Positions 51,301-60,705 are shown, counted from the first letter of the stretch. The stretch is 64,000 bases of DNA from Microvirga terrae (GCF_013307435.2 NZ_CP102845.1:3408001-3472000); one strand, 5' to 3'. Numbers and translations are program-made. The notes: generated by a model not told the origin, from the letters alone.

Positions 51301-52419
51301 TTACTGGGTCAGCTTGCTGTACGAGCCGCCCTTCCAGACGTTGATGTTGTATTTCGGATCCTTGATGTCGCCCTTCTCGTCGAAGGTGACCGGCCCGAGG
51401 ACCGTATCGACGGTCGTGCTGCGCAGGGTCTTGGCCACGGCCTTCGGGTCCGCGCTCCCGGCCTTGCCGATCCCGCCCGCGATCGCCTGGACGGTCGCGT
51501 AGGAGAAAAGGGTGAAGCCTTCGGGCACGAAGCCGATCTCCCGGAACTGCTCGAGGGCTCCCTTGGCCGTGTCGCTGTCGCGACCGTCCGGCGGGAACGT
51601 GAACAGGGTTCCGTCCGCCGCAGGGCCGGCCACGGCGCCGAATTCCGGCGTGGCGATGCTGTCGCCCATCATGAGCTGGAACTTGAAGTTCTGGTCTGCC
51701 GCCTGGCGCATCATGAGCCCCGCTTCGGTGTGGTAGCCGCCGAAATAGAGGAACTCGACGCCCTGGCTCTTGAGGCGGTTGACCACCGCCTTGTAATCCT
51801 TCTCGCCCGGGTTGATGCCCTCGTAGAGAACCTCCTTGACGCCGGCGCCGTTGAGGGATGCCCTGACCACGTCCGCAAGGCCTTTGCCATAAGCGCTCTT
51901 GTCGTGCAGGATCCCGATCTTCTTGGTTCCGTAATTCTGCTTGATCCACGGCCCGATGAACTTGCCCTGGGCATCGTCGCGGCCGTAGAGCCGCATGATG
52001 GTCGACCAGCCCTGCTCGGCTGCCTTGTCGGTCATGGCCGGGTTGCTGGACGCCGGGCTCATCATCAGGACGTCCGCCTCGGCATAGACCTCGGAGGCCG
52101 GGATCGAGGAGCCCGAGCAGGCGTGGCCGTCAACGAATTTGATGCCCTCGGCGATGATGCGGTTGGCGATGGCGACGGCCTGTTTCGGATCGCAGGCGTC
52201 GTCGTAGATGACGACCTTGACGTTTTTCCCGTTCACGCCGCCGCTCTTGTTGATGGCCTGCGCGGCGAGCTCGGCGCCATGCTTGAGCTGCTCGCCGATG
52301 GTGGCCACGGCACCAGTCATCGGACCGGCCACCGCGATGGTGATGTCCTGCGCGCGGGCAAAGCCGCTTCCGGCCAGCAAGGCCAGGATGGACAGGTGAC
52401 AGACGTAGCTTCTCTTCAT
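51301..52419 (-). CDS. Branched-chain-amino-acid-type ABC substrate-binding protein (LivK-like)
   Basis: 372 residues with a signal peptide (LSILALLAGSGFARA) and the type I periplasmic fold: ITIAVAGPMTGAVATIGEQ, HACSGSSIPASEVYAE, YGRDDAQGKFIGPWI and EFLYFGGYHTEAGLMMRQA. Such proteins bind Leu/Ile/Val but also many other amino acids and amides. The ATG follows AGGAGG. It begins 31 bp after the SolA-like gene on the same strand, with no LivHMGF subunits in the window. Confidence 0.92.
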   Translation of the reverse strand: MKRSYVCHLSILALLAGSGFARAQDITIAVAGPMTGAVATIGEQLKHGAELAAQAINKSGGVNGKNVKVVIYDDACDPKQAVAIANRIIAEGIKFVDGHACSGSSIPASEVYAEADVLMMSPASSNPAMTDKAAEQGWSTIMRLYGRDDAQGKFIGPWIKQNYGTKKIGILHDKSAYGKGLADVVRASLNGAGVKEVLYEGINPGEKDYKAVVNRLKSQGVEFLYFGGYHTEAGLMMRQAADQNFKFQLMMGDSIATPEFGAVAGPAADGTLFTFPPDGRDSDTAKGALEQFREIGFVPEGFTLFSYATVQAIAGGIGKAGSADPKAVAKTLRSTTVDTVLGPVTFDEKGDIKDPKYNINVWKGGSYSKLTQ

Positions 52420-52450
52420 GGCGGTGCCTCCTGCTGCTTGCTTCGCCGCC

Positions 52451-53590
52451 TCAGGCCGATTGCGACCGAAAGCGATCAAGCTTGAAACGAGAGATGTCGT
52501 TGGCGGGCACTTTTCCAAGAGCGAGGTCGGCCAGGACCTCTCCGATCACGCTCGCGAACTTGAAGCCGTGTCCGGAGCAGGGCGAGGCGAGAATGATTCG
52601 CGGATCGGCCGCAGACCGATCGATTACGAAATCCTCGTCTGGGGTGCGGGTATACATGCAGGTCCGCATCGCCTTCAGGGGTCCGTTCGCGTCCGGCATC
52701 GCGAGGGCGAGCATGCGGCGGATCTGGGCCTCGTCGTCAGCTCCGCCGTTCTGCGCGAGGTCGTCAGCCGAAGCGAGATCGTCTCCCCGGCGGTGGGAGG
52801 CCGTCTTGACGCCGGTGCCGGCGAAATCTGGGAACCCGTAACAGGCATCGTCCTCGGATTCGAGGATGAAGACCGGGCAGCGGTCCGGAGCGTAGGAAGC
52901 CGACTTCAGCGGCTCGAACCAGCCGAGCACCTGCCGGGTCAGCCTGAGATTCGGCCTCAGCCCGGGTGCGAAATCGCCGATCCAGGCCCCCGCCGCGATG
53001 ACCACGGACGCGGCTTCGATCTCGCCGGAATCGGTCTTCACGCGCACGCCCGAGCCGAGCGGCTCGATCGCCAGGACGCGGGTCTTCGTCCGGACGTCGG
53101 CCCCATGGTGCTCTGCAAGGCGGACGAACTGCTGGATCGCGAGTTCCGGCCGCAGGAAGCCGCCGTCCGGCTGATACAATCCGGACCAATGGGACGGCAG
53201 CTTGAACGCGGGGAAGCGCCTGTTGATCTCGGCGGCACTCAGGACCTCGTGGTCGAGGCCGTGCGTCCTGGACGCTTCGAGCGATCCCTCGACGATCGGG
53301 CAACCAGGATAGCCGGCCTCCAGAACGCCCGTGACGGTGAGGATCGTCTGGCCGCAGATCGCCTCCAGGTCGCGCCACTTCTCCATGGCCCGGCGGGCCA
53401 GCGGCACATAGGACGGATGCTCGAAATAGGAGAGCCGGATGATCCGGCTCTCGCCGTGCGACGAGCCCCTGTCATGACCGGGCTCGAACTGTTCGATGCC
53501 GATCACGCGCCGCCCCCGGCGCGCAAGGTCGAAAAGGGCGGAGCTTCCCATGGCGCCGAGCCCGATCACAGCCACATCGAACGTCGTCAT
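52451..53590 (-). CDS. solA: N-methyl-amino-acid / sarcosine oxidase-like FAD enzyme (SolA-like)
   Basis: 379 residues of the DAO/monomeric sarcosine oxidase family. Rossmann FAD motif VIGLGAMGSSALFDLARRG near 8-26, then GIEQFEPGHDRGSSHGESRIIRLSY. Cys in ASPCSGHGFKFA is the conserved covalent FAD-binding site. Such enzymes oxidise N-methyl groups of sarcosine or N-methyltryptophan to formaldehyde and peroxide. The start MTTFDVAV at 53590 has GGGTGG upstream. Co-directional with the binding protein that follows. Confidence 0.85.
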   Translation of the reverse strand: MTTFDVAVIGLGAMGSSALFDLARRGRRVIGIEQFEPGHDRGSSHGESRIIRLSYFEHPSYVPLARRAMEKWRDLEAICGQTILTVTGVLEAGYPGCPIVEGSLEASRTHGLDHEVLSAAEINRRFPAFKLPSHWSGLYQPDGGFLRPELAIQQFVRLAEHHGADVRTKTRVLAIEPLGSGVRVKTDSGEIEAASVVIAAGAWIGDFAPGLRPNLRLTRQVLGWFEPLKSASYAPDRCPVFILESEDDACYGFPDFAGTGVKTASHRRGDDLASADDLAQNGGADDEAQIRRMLALAMPDANGPLKAMRTCMYTRTPDEDFVIDRSAADPRIILASPCSGHGFKFASVIGEVLADLALGKVPANDISRFKLDRFRSQSA

Positions 53591-53697
53591 CACCCACCCC
53601 GTCAAAGCCATCCCGAACTTGGGCGCATAGATTCCGCACGGACGGACACTTCGTCAATCCGACGGGCGGCGCGAGCCCGCGCCTGGAACCTCCGTGC

Positions 53698-53724
53698 AAA
53701 GGCCCCGCAGCCTCCTGCGGGGCC
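53698..53724 (-). terminator. Terminator-like hairpin of the RTX gene
   Basis: Perfect 10-bp stem GGCCCCGCAG / CTGCGGGGCC with a 4-nt loop (53701-53724) and a short TTT on the minus strand. Confidence 0.75.
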
Positions 53725-53738
53725 CACGACTTCCGTGA

Positions 53739-55412
53739 TCAGATGATGAAGAAGTCCTTCTCGCTCATCGCCGTCTTGTTGCTGAACCTGGCGATCTCGA
53801 CGGCCGCCGCACCACCGGAACCGTCCTTGTCATAGGACAGGACACCCGTCTTCTTGTTGTAGACGAGAAAGTCGTTCCGGTCGTCGGCATGGCTTCCGAC
53901 CGTGAAGAACGCCTTGGCGAGCTTGAGGGGCTTGTCGGGAGTGCCCTTCTTGATCGCGGCGTAGAACGACTTGTTCGCCTTGAACAGGGCGTTGTCCAGC
54001 ACGATCTTGTCCTGTCCCGCCTTGAAGTCCTTGATCGTGTCGGTGTTGGACTTGCCGAGCGTCGTGTCGAACACGAACCAGTCCTTGCCCGTGCCGCCGG
54101 TCAGGAGGTCCTTTCCGGATTTGCCGTAGATCATGTCGTTCCCGGCACCGCCGTTCATCGTGTTCTTGGACGAGGTTCCGAGCAGCACGTTGTCGAACGC
54201 ATTGCCGTTCAGAACGGGCACGTCGCCGACCGCATAGACAGTGTCGATTCCGGAATTCGCCGCCAGGGTGAAGCTGGTGCTGGCATAGACCACATCCACG
54301 CCGCCCGTATCGACGATGACGTCGTTGGCATTGTCGACGTAATAGACATCGTTTCCGCCGCCGCCATGCATGACGCTGCCGCGACCCTTGCTGCTGAGGA
54401 CGTTGCTGCCCTCGTTGCCGATCAGGGTGGTGGTGTATTCATTGCCCGTCAGATTGATCGGAGCCTGGCCGTCCGCCGCCCGGAGAACCTCCACGGCGCT
54501 CATCCCGACATCGTAGCTCACGCTCGCGATGACCGTGTCCGTGCCCGCATGGTAGGATTGCTCGCGGGCCTCGTCGTTGGCGTTGTCGACGTAATAGACG
54601 TCGCTGCCCTCGCCGCCCTGCATATGGTCCGTGCCCGCACCGGCATCGAGTGTGTCGTCGCCCCCGGAGCCATAAAGCGAGTCGTTGCCGAGGCCGCCCG
54701 AGATATAGTTGGCCTTCCCGTCGCCGGTGAGCGAGTCGTTGTAGTTGGATCCGACGACGTTCTCGAAATTCACCCACGTGTCGCTGAGCGAGTCGTTGAC
54801 CCCGCCTCCGCCTGCATTGAGGCTGACGGAAACGCCCTGTCCCGACAGGGCGTAGGACACGGTGTCGATGCCGTCACCGCCGTCCATGATCTCCTGCCCG
54901 GATCCGCCGATGATGGTGTCGTTGCCGGCTCCACCCGACAGCACGTGCTTGTCGCCGTTTCCGATGATGAGATCGTTATGGGCAGTCCCGATGATCCCTT
55001 CGATTGAGTTGTAGACGTCGCCCGCCGCGTCGCCGGTGCTAAGCGCAGTGTCGCGCAGGTTGATGACCAGCCCGGTCGCCGAACCGGCATAGGATGCGTA
55101 ATCCCAGTAGGTCACCCCGGACCCACCGTTCAGAACGTCCGCGCCGTCGCCGCCGACGAGGGTATCGTCATTGTTGTCGCCGCCGTTGAGAACGTCGTTT
55201 CCGGCGCCGCCGTCGAGATAATCCTTGCCGTCCCCACCGTTGATCGTGTCGTTGCCGCCATGGCCATAGATGACGTCGGCGTAATCGGCGGAAGCATTGT
55301 TGTTCCCGTTCAGCACTTCACTGTCGTCAGTGCCATGAATGACATCGGCGGCGATCGCAGCCAGGGCCGATGAACTGATCGAAGCGACGGGATACTGATG
55401 TTGTTCAGACAA
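53739..55412 (-). CDS. RTX-type calcium-binding protein, probable type I secretion substrate
   Basis: 557 residues made almost wholly of RTX units: [24 protein letters not shown] nonapeptides at about 45-110 and 225-275, and a third block near 410-440. The C-terminal domain ([25 protein letters not shown]) is the usual uncleaved secretion region. No N-terminal signal peptide is present. No ABC exporter or membrane-fusion gene is in the window. The start is TTG with GAGGA about 10 nt upstream. No enzymatic domain was recognised, so it may be structural or a surface/S-layer-type protein. Confidence 0.88.
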   Translation of the reverse strand: MSEQHQYPVASISSSALAAIAADVIHGTDDSEVLNGNNNASADYADVIYGHGGNDTINGGDGKDYLDGGAGNDVLNGGDNNDDTLVGGDGADVLNGGSGVTYWDYASYAGSATGLVINLRDTALSTGDAAGDVYNSIEGIIGTAHNDLIIGNGDKHVLSGGAGNDTIIGGSGQEIMDGGDGIDTVSYALSGQGVSVSLNAGGGGVNDSLSDTWVNFENVVGSNYNDSLTGDGKANYISGGLGNDSLYGSGGDDTLDAGAGTDHMQGGEGSDVYYVDNANDEAREQSYHAGTDTVIASVSYDVGMSAVEVLRAADGQAPINLTGNEYTTTLIGNEGSNVLSSKGRGSVMHGGGGNDVYYVDNANDVIVDTGGVDVVYASTSFTLAANSGIDTVYAVGDVPVLNGNAFDNVLLGTSSKNTMNGGAGNDMIYGKSGKDLLTGGTGKDWFVFDTTLGKSNTDTIKDFKAGQDKIVLDNALFKANKSFYAAIKKGTPDKPLKLAKAFFTVGSHADDRNDFLVYNKKTGVLSYDKDGSGGAAAVEIARFSNKTAMSEKDFFII

Positions 55413-55839
55413 AACTCTATCCTCTTTGAAGATGCGAATTTAGGATTGTTTGCTCAGGCCCGAGCTCGGCCGTTTACGCATGTGCAAAGAGCGCCTGCAA
55501 GATTGCAAAGTTGATGGGCTAGCCTACCTGGAGTGACCGAAGAAATGATTTGTCCAATCGCTTCAGTATCTTGGACGGCAACGCGCCGAGATTGCGCTCC
55601 TGCGCGGAGCGTGCGTCGACGCACAAGTCACGCAATATCATTCGGCGCCCCTTAATTGAGAAGATGCATTCAATTCTACCTGGAGGAGGCGGCTTCGCTC
55701 GCCGGGCTGCTTGGAAGCAATCAACCTTTCCTGGTGAATCAGGCCAGGGAGGCCGCACCTCAAAGCCGAAGCGGGCCGCTGTCCCATGGAACCGTTTCCC
55801 CGCCCCTGCGGTTCTCGTGCATCGAACGAGGAGGAACAC
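55413..55839. other. RTX/YidB divergent intergenic region
   Basis: 427 bp between divergent genes; it must hold both promoters. Open frames on either strand lack ribosome-binding sites and codon bias like the neighbours. No repeats or RNA genes were recognised. Confidence 0.5.
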
Positions 55840-56349
55840 ATGAGCCGTGGCTTTCCATCCATGACTGCCCTGTTGGGGCTTCTTGCCGTTGCGGGCTTTC
55901 AGAACCGGGACAAGATCGCCGAGATGCTCGGTGGCTTGGGGAACAATCCGGCTGGAGCGCCGGGAGCCCCGGGCGGTTCCGGACATCAGCAAGGCAGCCT
56001 GGGCGGCGCCCTAGGAGGTGCCCTGGGAGGCGGCCTTGGGGGCTTGGGCGGTCTCCTGGGTGGCCTGAGCGGTCAGAATCCGGGTGGCATTCTGAGTGGC
56101 GGCCTGGGCGAGCTCGTCGACAGCTTTCGGCAGAACGGTCAGGGCGACATCGCCGATTCCTGGGTTGGAACCGGCCCCAATAAGGAGGTCGCTCCCCACC
56201 AGCTGGAGCAGGCGATCGGGCCCGACACCCTGGCGACCCTGACGCAGCAGACCGGCCTGTCCCGTGAGGAAATTCTGGCTCGGTTGTCGAGGGAACTTCC
56301 GCAGGCCGTTGACCAGTATACACCCGAGGGCCGGATCCCCAGCGCCTGA
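55840..56349 (+). CDS. YidB-family protein (DUF937)
   Basis: 169 residues. The N-terminal hydrophobic helix MTALLGLLAVAGF leads to NRDKIAEMLGGLG, then a Gly-rich middle near residues 45-85 of GGALGGALGG-type repeats, and the conserved C-terminal block DSWVGTGPNKEVAPHQLEQAIG with LTQQTGLSREEILARLSRELPQAVDQYTPEGRIP. That block defines the YidB/DUF937 family, of unknown function. A GAGGAGGA site fixes the start. Confidence 0.88.
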   Translation: MSRGFPSMTALLGLLAVAGFQNRDKIAEMLGGLGNNPAGAPGAPGGSGHQQGSLGGALGGALGGGLGGLGGLLGGLSGQNPGGILSGGLGELVDSFRQNGQGDIADSWVGTGPNKEVAPHQLEQAIGPDTLATLTQQTGLSREEILARLSRELPQAVDQYTPEGRIPSA

Positions 56350-56524
56350 CCTGACCGCCCGGTCACCGGGGCGATCATCCGGGGAGAGCGCCACGGCTGT
56401 CTCAGGCGGCCGGGCGCTCTATCCTTTTGACCTGCCTCCTACCTCCATCGTTGTCCTCCTCCGAAAAATCGTCTTCGGCTAGCCTGCGAGGGCTCCGCTG
56501 CGAAGCGGAGCGTAGGAGGCGCTG

Positions 56525-56767
56525 ATGCATACGGACCGCTTTGTCGTCTTCAGGTTTCAGGACGAGTGGCTGGTGACTTACGCCGATAGGGAACAGTCGG
56601 CATTCTCAACCCGACAGGATGCAGAGCGATCCGCCTTCGACGCAGCCGACATGCTGGCTTCCATCGGCCGCGCCGTTTCCGTGCTCATCATTCCTGACGG
56701 CTCGGACAATCTCTCCGGGCCCTCATCCGACGGGGGCGAACCCATCGGAAAGAACAGCCTGAACTAG
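56525..56767 (+). CDS. Small protein of unknown function (DUF2188-like)
   Basis: 80 residues with a GGAGGCGCTG site just upstream. The layout FVVFRFQDEWLVTYADREQSAFSTRQDAERSAFDAADML resembles the small DUF2188-type proteins that pair a beta-hairpin with one helix; the resemblance is loose. The C-terminus is acidic and flexible. Confidence 0.65.
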   Translation: MHTDRFVVFRFQDEWLVTYADREQSAFSTRQDAERSAFDAADMLASIGRAVSVLIIPDGSDNLSGPSSDGGEPIGKNSLN

Positions 56768-56901
56768 GCCCCTTCCGCGTCGCGGATCTCGCAATGCCCG
56801 GTCGGCCGCCGACTCGGTTTCGCGGCCGTCACGCTGTCTCTCGCCTGTGGGATCCGACTGGGTTAGGATGTGTCTGACGATGGGCTCTTCGGGAGCGGGA
56901 C

Positions 56902-57207
56902 GTGGCCATGCTCTGGGCAAAGAAGGCAATCGGCCCCGCTGACTGGGGCCCGACGCAGGACCAGTTCGAAGAGCTTTTCGTCAAGCTCGGTGGCCCGAAG
57001 CAAATGATGCTCGCCGCGGCCGCCGATCCGGCATCCGGCCAGTCGATCCTGCTGATGAGCCTTCCGAACACGACATTCCTGGGATTCTTCTCAGGTTTCG
57101 AATGCGTGACCGAGGACGCCTTGCCCGCGGAGGCCGCCCTGCTGGTCGGCCACAGCGACGAGCTGCTCAAGCACTTTCGGTACCCGGCCCGAAGACCTGT
57201 GCCGTGA
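56902..57207 (+). CDS. Hypothetical protein
   Basis: 101 residues from a GTG at 56902 with GGGAG 6 nt upstream; the ATG at 56908 is the alternative. It contains AKKAIGPADWGPTQDQFEELF, then a hydrophobic strand ILLMSLPNTTFLGFF and VTEDALPAEAALLVGHSDELLKHF. No family recognised. Mixed alpha/beta, cytoplasmic by composition. Confidence 0.65.
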   Translation: MAMLWAKKAIGPADWGPTQDQFEELFVKLGGPKQMMLAAAADPASGQSILLMSLPNTTFLGFFSGFECVTEDALPAEAALLVGHSDELLKHFRYPARRPVP

Positions 57208-57293
57208 GCCGGAGCGGTCCTTTTCCCTGAACATCGTCGCTGTCGGCAAGCTTGCCGCAAGCTTGGGCATTCGGTTGCCACAATTGGCTGCCA

Positions 57294-57596
57294 ATGGCCG
57301 ATGTCGTCGGAACCTTCGCAGTGGAGAGCATTGTGACCGTAGCCCCTGATCTGGACGAGATGGTGGATCTTCTTGCCCTGAGCCGGCCGTTCGAACGGAC
57401 GAGCGGCTCGACCATGGCGTGCAAGGTCGCGACATTGCCGCTTCGGGACGCCATCGCGGTGGTCGTGGAGGACTGGGCCGACGACAAGTTCAGACAGCTG
57501 AGCGCCGTCATCGTCCGTCCCTCGGCCCCGGCCATCCGCAGCTTCGAGGAGATCCGGCGCCTCTACGACGCCACCGAGACCGCGCCGGTATCCTAG
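57294..57596 (+). CDS. Hypothetical protein
   Basis: 100 residues from the ATG at 57294; a TTG at 57252 would extend it by 14 residues. It contains TVAPDLDEMVDLLALSRPFERTSGS and AVVVEDWADDKFRQLSAVIV, a plausible small globular fold. There is no strong ribosome-binding site. Lies 86 bp after the preceding small gene on the same strand. Confidence 0.5.
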   Translation: MADVVGTFAVESIVTVAPDLDEMVDLLALSRPFERTSGSTMACKVATLPLRDAIAVVVEDWADDKFRQLSAVIVRPSAPAIRSFEEIRRLYDATETAPVS

Positions 57597-57977
57597 ATGA
57601 AGCACAGCGGCGCTCCCTGGCACGCATCATGCCCTCCCTTTGAGCGGAGAGGCCTATATTTCACCAGTCCGGCCCCTTCCCTTCCAGACGCGCAGCCGTT
57701 CTTATAGGGCGTGTTCAGCAATCAAAGGAGGGACGGCGTGGAACTCGACGAAGCACAAGACGCATGTCCGAGGTGGTTTCCGGTGTTCCTGTCAAGCATC
57801 GGGCTCGCAAGCCTCGCCCTGTCCCATCTGTTTTGGTAGAACCCACCTGAGGAGCCGGAGGCCGGTTTCCCCTTTCGCCATGCATGCGACCGGACGATTT
57901 TGGACCTTGACGAAGGGACTCTGTTCGCGTCTATTGCGCCACCTGCGAAGCGGATCCCAGATCCGGCCCTTTCGCCT
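57597..57977. other. Region upstream of tRNA-Ser
   Basis: 381 bp between the 100-residue gene and tRNA-Ser. It contains one small-protein candidate (57738-57839) and presumably the tRNA promoter. A 119-codon frame across it runs into the tRNA and is rejected. Confidence 0.5.
57738..57839 (+). CDS. Candidate 33-residue single-helix membrane protein
   Basis: GTG start preceded by AAAGGAGGGAC, a near-perfect ribosome-binding site at the right distance. The product begins VELDEAQDACPR and then has one hydrophobic stretch WFPVFLSSIGLASLALSHLF ending in Trp, a plausible single membrane helix. Support is the strong site plus the membrane pattern; no homologue is known to me. Confidence 0.45.
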   Translation: MELDEAQDACPRWFPVFLSSIGLASLALSHLFW

Positions 57978-58068
57978 GGAGACGTGGCCGAGCGGCTGAA
58001 GGCACTCGTTTGCTAAATGAGCATACCCCAAAAGGGTATCGAGGGTTCGAATCCCTCCGTCTCCGCCA
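57978..58068 (+). tRNA. tRNA-Ser (GCU anticodon)
   Basis: Acceptor arms GGAGACG and CGTCTCC pair, followed by G and an encoded CCA. The anticodon stem-loop CTCGT-TTGCTAA-ATGAG carries GCT, reading AGC/AGU. The long variable arm (ACCC...GGGT) is typical of serine tRNAs and the T-arm GAGGGTTCGAATCCCTC is intact. Serine tRNA 3' ends are frequent integration sites; see findings. Confidence 0.95.
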
Positions 58069-58209
58069 TCATTTCTTTCTAAGTAATTGAAATTGTGGCT
58101 TAATATGGGAAGAGTCGCGAAGCTTCCCCACCTTGTTCCCTACCTTTGTAGTTGGCTTAGCCATCGAACCGCTGAGCCTTACTAACTCGGATGCGGGCTC
58201 CCGCTTCGC

Positions 58210-58461
58210 TTATTCAACCTTGCAACTGGCACCTGCCCGTCGATCAATCTCGGCTGCAACGGCTGACCAGTACCGGAAGCCCTTTTCGCTTCCACGAGAG
58301 CGGCAATAAAAAGCCTGCTGCCGGGCACGGGCGTATGCCGCCGCGCCTTCATAGGTGATCAGGCATACAGCTTCGTACTCGACCGGTGTGAGCCCGTCTT
58401 GACGCCGTCGTTTAAAAAAGCGGTCAATGGATCTGCGGATTCGACTGAGCAATCGCTTCAT
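58210..58461 (-). CDS. Small basic protein of unknown function
   Basis: 83 residues from MKRLLSRIRRSIDRFFKRRRQ, a very basic amphipathic N-terminus, then LTPVEYEAVCLITYEGAAAYARARQQAFY and an AEIDRRAG end. The ATG at 58461 is preferred over one 22 codons upstream. Resembles small phage or island proteins in style; no family recognised. Confidence 0.6.
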   Translation of the reverse strand: MKRLLSRIRRSIDRFFKRRRQDGLTPVEYEAVCLITYEGAAAYARARQQAFYCRSRGSEKGFRYWSAVAAEIDRRAGASCKVE

Positions 58462-58582
58462 CGTGGACAGTATGGACAAGCGACAATGCGGGTCAATCAG
58501 GCAGGTCCGGGCGCTGTAGCGGAACAAAGCTAGGCTGTCGGTAGTTGGAGGCTGTCAGCTTAAGGACACCGGAGGATCTGCG

Positions 58583-58840
58583 TTGTCTCTAAGTCTCGTC
58601 AGTCACTCGGCCATCACTGCCACCAAGAGGTGGGATACTGAGATGCTGGCCTATCTTGGGGCTCTCCCCGGCGCAGCTTCAGGATGCTTGTACGAGTTGT
58701 ACGAAGCCCTCGCTTATGACCTGAGCGAGATCGAGTCATTTGCCGAGATCCTGGGGGACATCACGGCAGCCATGTTCGTAGGCGCTGCTTTGTTCGCCGC
58801 CGTCTCCGCCATTCGCAATCGGCGAATGGCATCCTTCTGA
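58583..58840 (+). CDS. Small protein with one C-terminal membrane helix
   Basis: 85 residues from a TTG with GGAGG 7 nt upstream, which decides the start. An acidic helical middle (LYELYEALAYDLSEIESFAEIL) is followed by a hydrophobic segment ITAAMFVGAALFAAVSAI near 60-77 and a basic tail RNRRMASF, fitting a C-terminal anchor with the tail in the cytoplasm. Unknown function. Confidence 0.65.
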   Translation: MSLSLVSHSAITATKRWDTEMLAYLGALPGAASGCLYELYEALAYDLSEIESFAEILGDITAAMFVGAALFAAVSAIRNRRMASF

Positions 58841-58869
58841 GCTAATCTCAGGCTTGGGACAGTGCCGCC

Positions 58870-59127
58870 GTGGCTAGCGGTCAAGCTACGGGTACGAAGG
58901 GCGATGCGGGAAATGGCTGGAGGCCAGTCCATCTTGCGCCGCGGGACGGCACGCCCGTACTTCTCTGGATGATCGAGCACGAGACCCCTCCGAAGATCCC
59001 GGATCCGGTGGGATTCTGGGTTCCCCATTCCAAAGCTGGCGTCGGCTGTTGGTGCCTTTTCGGCGAGCCGCTGCGCTTCTGCTCGGATCAGCAGATACGC
59101 GGTTGGCGCTCGCTTCTCGAGGGTTAG
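58870..59127 (+). CDS. Small protein of unknown function, phage/island type
   Basis: 85 residues from a GTG. The phrase GWRPVHLAPRDGTPVLLWMIEHE recalls the W-x-P...P-x-DG-x-x-VLLW pattern of small DUF551-like proteins common in phages and mobile DNA. It then has VGFWVPHSKAGVGCWCLFGEPL with a short Cys-Trp-Cys. The ribosome-binding site is weak. Confidence 0.55.
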   Translation: MASGQATGTKGDAGNGWRPVHLAPRDGTPVLLWMIEHETPPKIPDPVGFWVPHSKAGVGCWCLFGEPLRFCSDQQIRGWRSLLEG

Positions 59128-59281
59128 TGATACCCTGCGGATCCAGACAGAGCCTTTGCGGAACAGCATGAGTCTGTGCGTGCGGCGGCACACAGGGTGC
59201 TGGCCCCGGATCATGAGGATTAGGAACGGCAGCCCATCTCCTTTGTTGGGACTCCGTCACCCATTTGCAGATCCTGGTCAC

Positions 59282-59692
59282 ATGTCAGCTTCAGAAACAC
59301 GGATGGTGGTCCTCGTGGTCGAGGATGAGACCCTGGTACGCATGTTTATGACCGACTTCCTGGACGAAGCCGGGTTCAAGGTCTTTGAGGCCGTCAATGC
59401 CGATGAGGCAATGACTGTTCTCAAAGCGCGTCCCGACGTTCAGGTCGTCGTCACCGACATTGAGATGCCGGCAGGGTCCATGAACGGCCTCAACTTGGCT
59501 CGGGCTATCCAGGAGCGTTGGCCGGGGATCGGGATCGTCATCACCTCAGGTCGAGAACGTCCCGGCCCCGACGACCTGTCGGATAGGGTTGCTTTCCTCG
59601 CCAAGCCCTATTTGCCCGACACCATCATCAACGTGATCCGGCAACTGGCCACGCCTCAGGTGGTGGAGCCGCAGTCGGCCCAGAGCGCCTGA
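59282..59692 (+). CDS. Single-domain response regulator
   Basis: 136 residues, one receiver domain and nothing after it. It has the acidic pair VVEDETLV near 10-17, phospho-acceptor Asp in VVTDIEMPAG near residue 60, Thr/Ser in ITSGRERPG and Lys in LAKPYLPDT. Such orphan receivers usually serve in phosphorelays with HWE or hybrid kinases. No kinase is adjacent; one HWE kinase lies at 26169. The start MSASETRM is chosen so that the domain begins normally. Confidence 0.9.
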   Translation: MSASETRMVVLVVEDETLVRMFMTDFLDEAGFKVFEAVNADEAMTVLKARPDVQVVVTDIEMPAGSMNGLNLARAIQERWPGIGIVITSGRERPGPDDLSDRVAFLAKPYLPDTIINVIRQLATPQVVEPQSAQSA

Positions 59693-59743
59693 CGTACCGC
59701 CTGCTCTTAGTGGGCGGCAGGGGACTTCGTGGCTGCTCACCCA

Positions 59744-60487
59744 TCAAGGGATTAAGCTGATATCAGAGAACTGAAAGGCAAATTCCGGCTTTTGGATTGA
59801 CCCTGAGAGCGTCCTGCTCTTCTCAGAGAAGCAGTCCCGTTCGGCTCTGATGAAACTTCCGGAGAAGCGAATCCATTGCCCCTTAGCGAGTAAAGAGTTT
59901 TCAAACAGAGCACCAGGCGCACCTATGATGGGAGCATTTGTCACCTTCAAGGACTCGTCATGCTCAGCCCGGATAGTAGTATTGGCATCAAGCGAAACAG
60001 CTAATGTAGTGCGCCCATTTGTATCGGTTGAGACAGCCGCAATCTGACCGACCCACTTCTGCACATTCGCGCTGGGGAAAGTATTGCAAAGGAGTTTCTC
60101 ACGATAAGACTGAGTGGTCTCATCAACCATATCCTCCCGCCCGCCTGGTGAATATTTCACGCGTGCTTTGTGACAGATTTTCATGAATTCGTATTGGTCG
60201 GCCGGTACGCTCAAGTCGCTCTTCCAGCCTTGGGCCTGTGAGGTGAGGTTCTGGTAGAAAGCAGCTATCAACGAGGGGGCGCCAAAGGAGCGTCCCGATG
60301 AGACCGGATTCGGTATTTGGTCTGGCTGCCCCGCGTCGCTTGCGAGTGCGCAACCGATGAAGCCCGCGAGAGCGATGACAGCTCCCTGTCGCCGCGAGTG
60401 GACATGAAGCAGGCTAAAGGGGATCAAAACAGAAGCTGATCCAACAAGTAGGGCGAGTATCGACGCAGAGGCAATGCAGTTCCACAT
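59744..60487 (-). CDS. Membrane-anchored protein of unknown function
   Basis: 247 residues from an ATG with AGGGGGGGC just upstream. Two hydrophobic segments at the N-terminus (ASILALLVGSASVLIPFSLL and AVIALAGFIGCALAS), then a polar domain with conserved-looking YEFMKICHKARVKYSPGGR and EFAFQFSDISLIP at the C-terminus. The body has Cys near CHKAR, LLCNTF and RDCFSEK. Base usage is less GC-rich than the core genes. No family recognised. Confidence 0.65.
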   Translation of the reverse strand: MWNCIASASILALLVGSASVLIPFSLLHVHSRRQGAVIALAGFIGCALASDAGQPDQIPNPVSSGRSFGAPSLIAAFYQNLTSQAQGWKSDLSVPADQYEFMKICHKARVKYSPGGREDMVDETTQSYREKLLCNTFPSANVQKWVGQIAAVSTDTNGRTTLAVSLDANTTIRAEHDESLKVTNAPIIGAPGALFENSLLAKGQWIRFSGSFIRAERDCFSEKSRTLSGSIQKPEFAFQFSDISLIP

Positions 60488-60705
60488 GCTGCCCCCCCTG
60501 AGCATGTTCGTGTCGGCATTGTAACGGTCTTGTTCTGGTTTCTATCCTCTCGCGACCCGGCCGCCAATGCTACTGCATGATTATCCCCATCGCGGGAATA
60601 GATGCTGGGCTTCGACCGTTAACGTAACTTGTGTTGGTCAGATTACCTAGGCGGTATGGCAATGGGGCCTACGACCGCAGCAGGTTGGGGGGCGTCTATC
60701 AAGTC

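Noticed and set aside
54130..55330. Regular short repeats, considered as a CRISPR array
   Set aside because: The repeats are in-frame coding RTX nonapeptides with no constant repeat and spacer units.
57640..57999. 119-codon plus-strand frame running into tRNA-Ser
   Set aside because: It ends inside the tRNA gene, has no family pattern, and a better-supported small frame with a strong ribosome-binding site occupies part of it.
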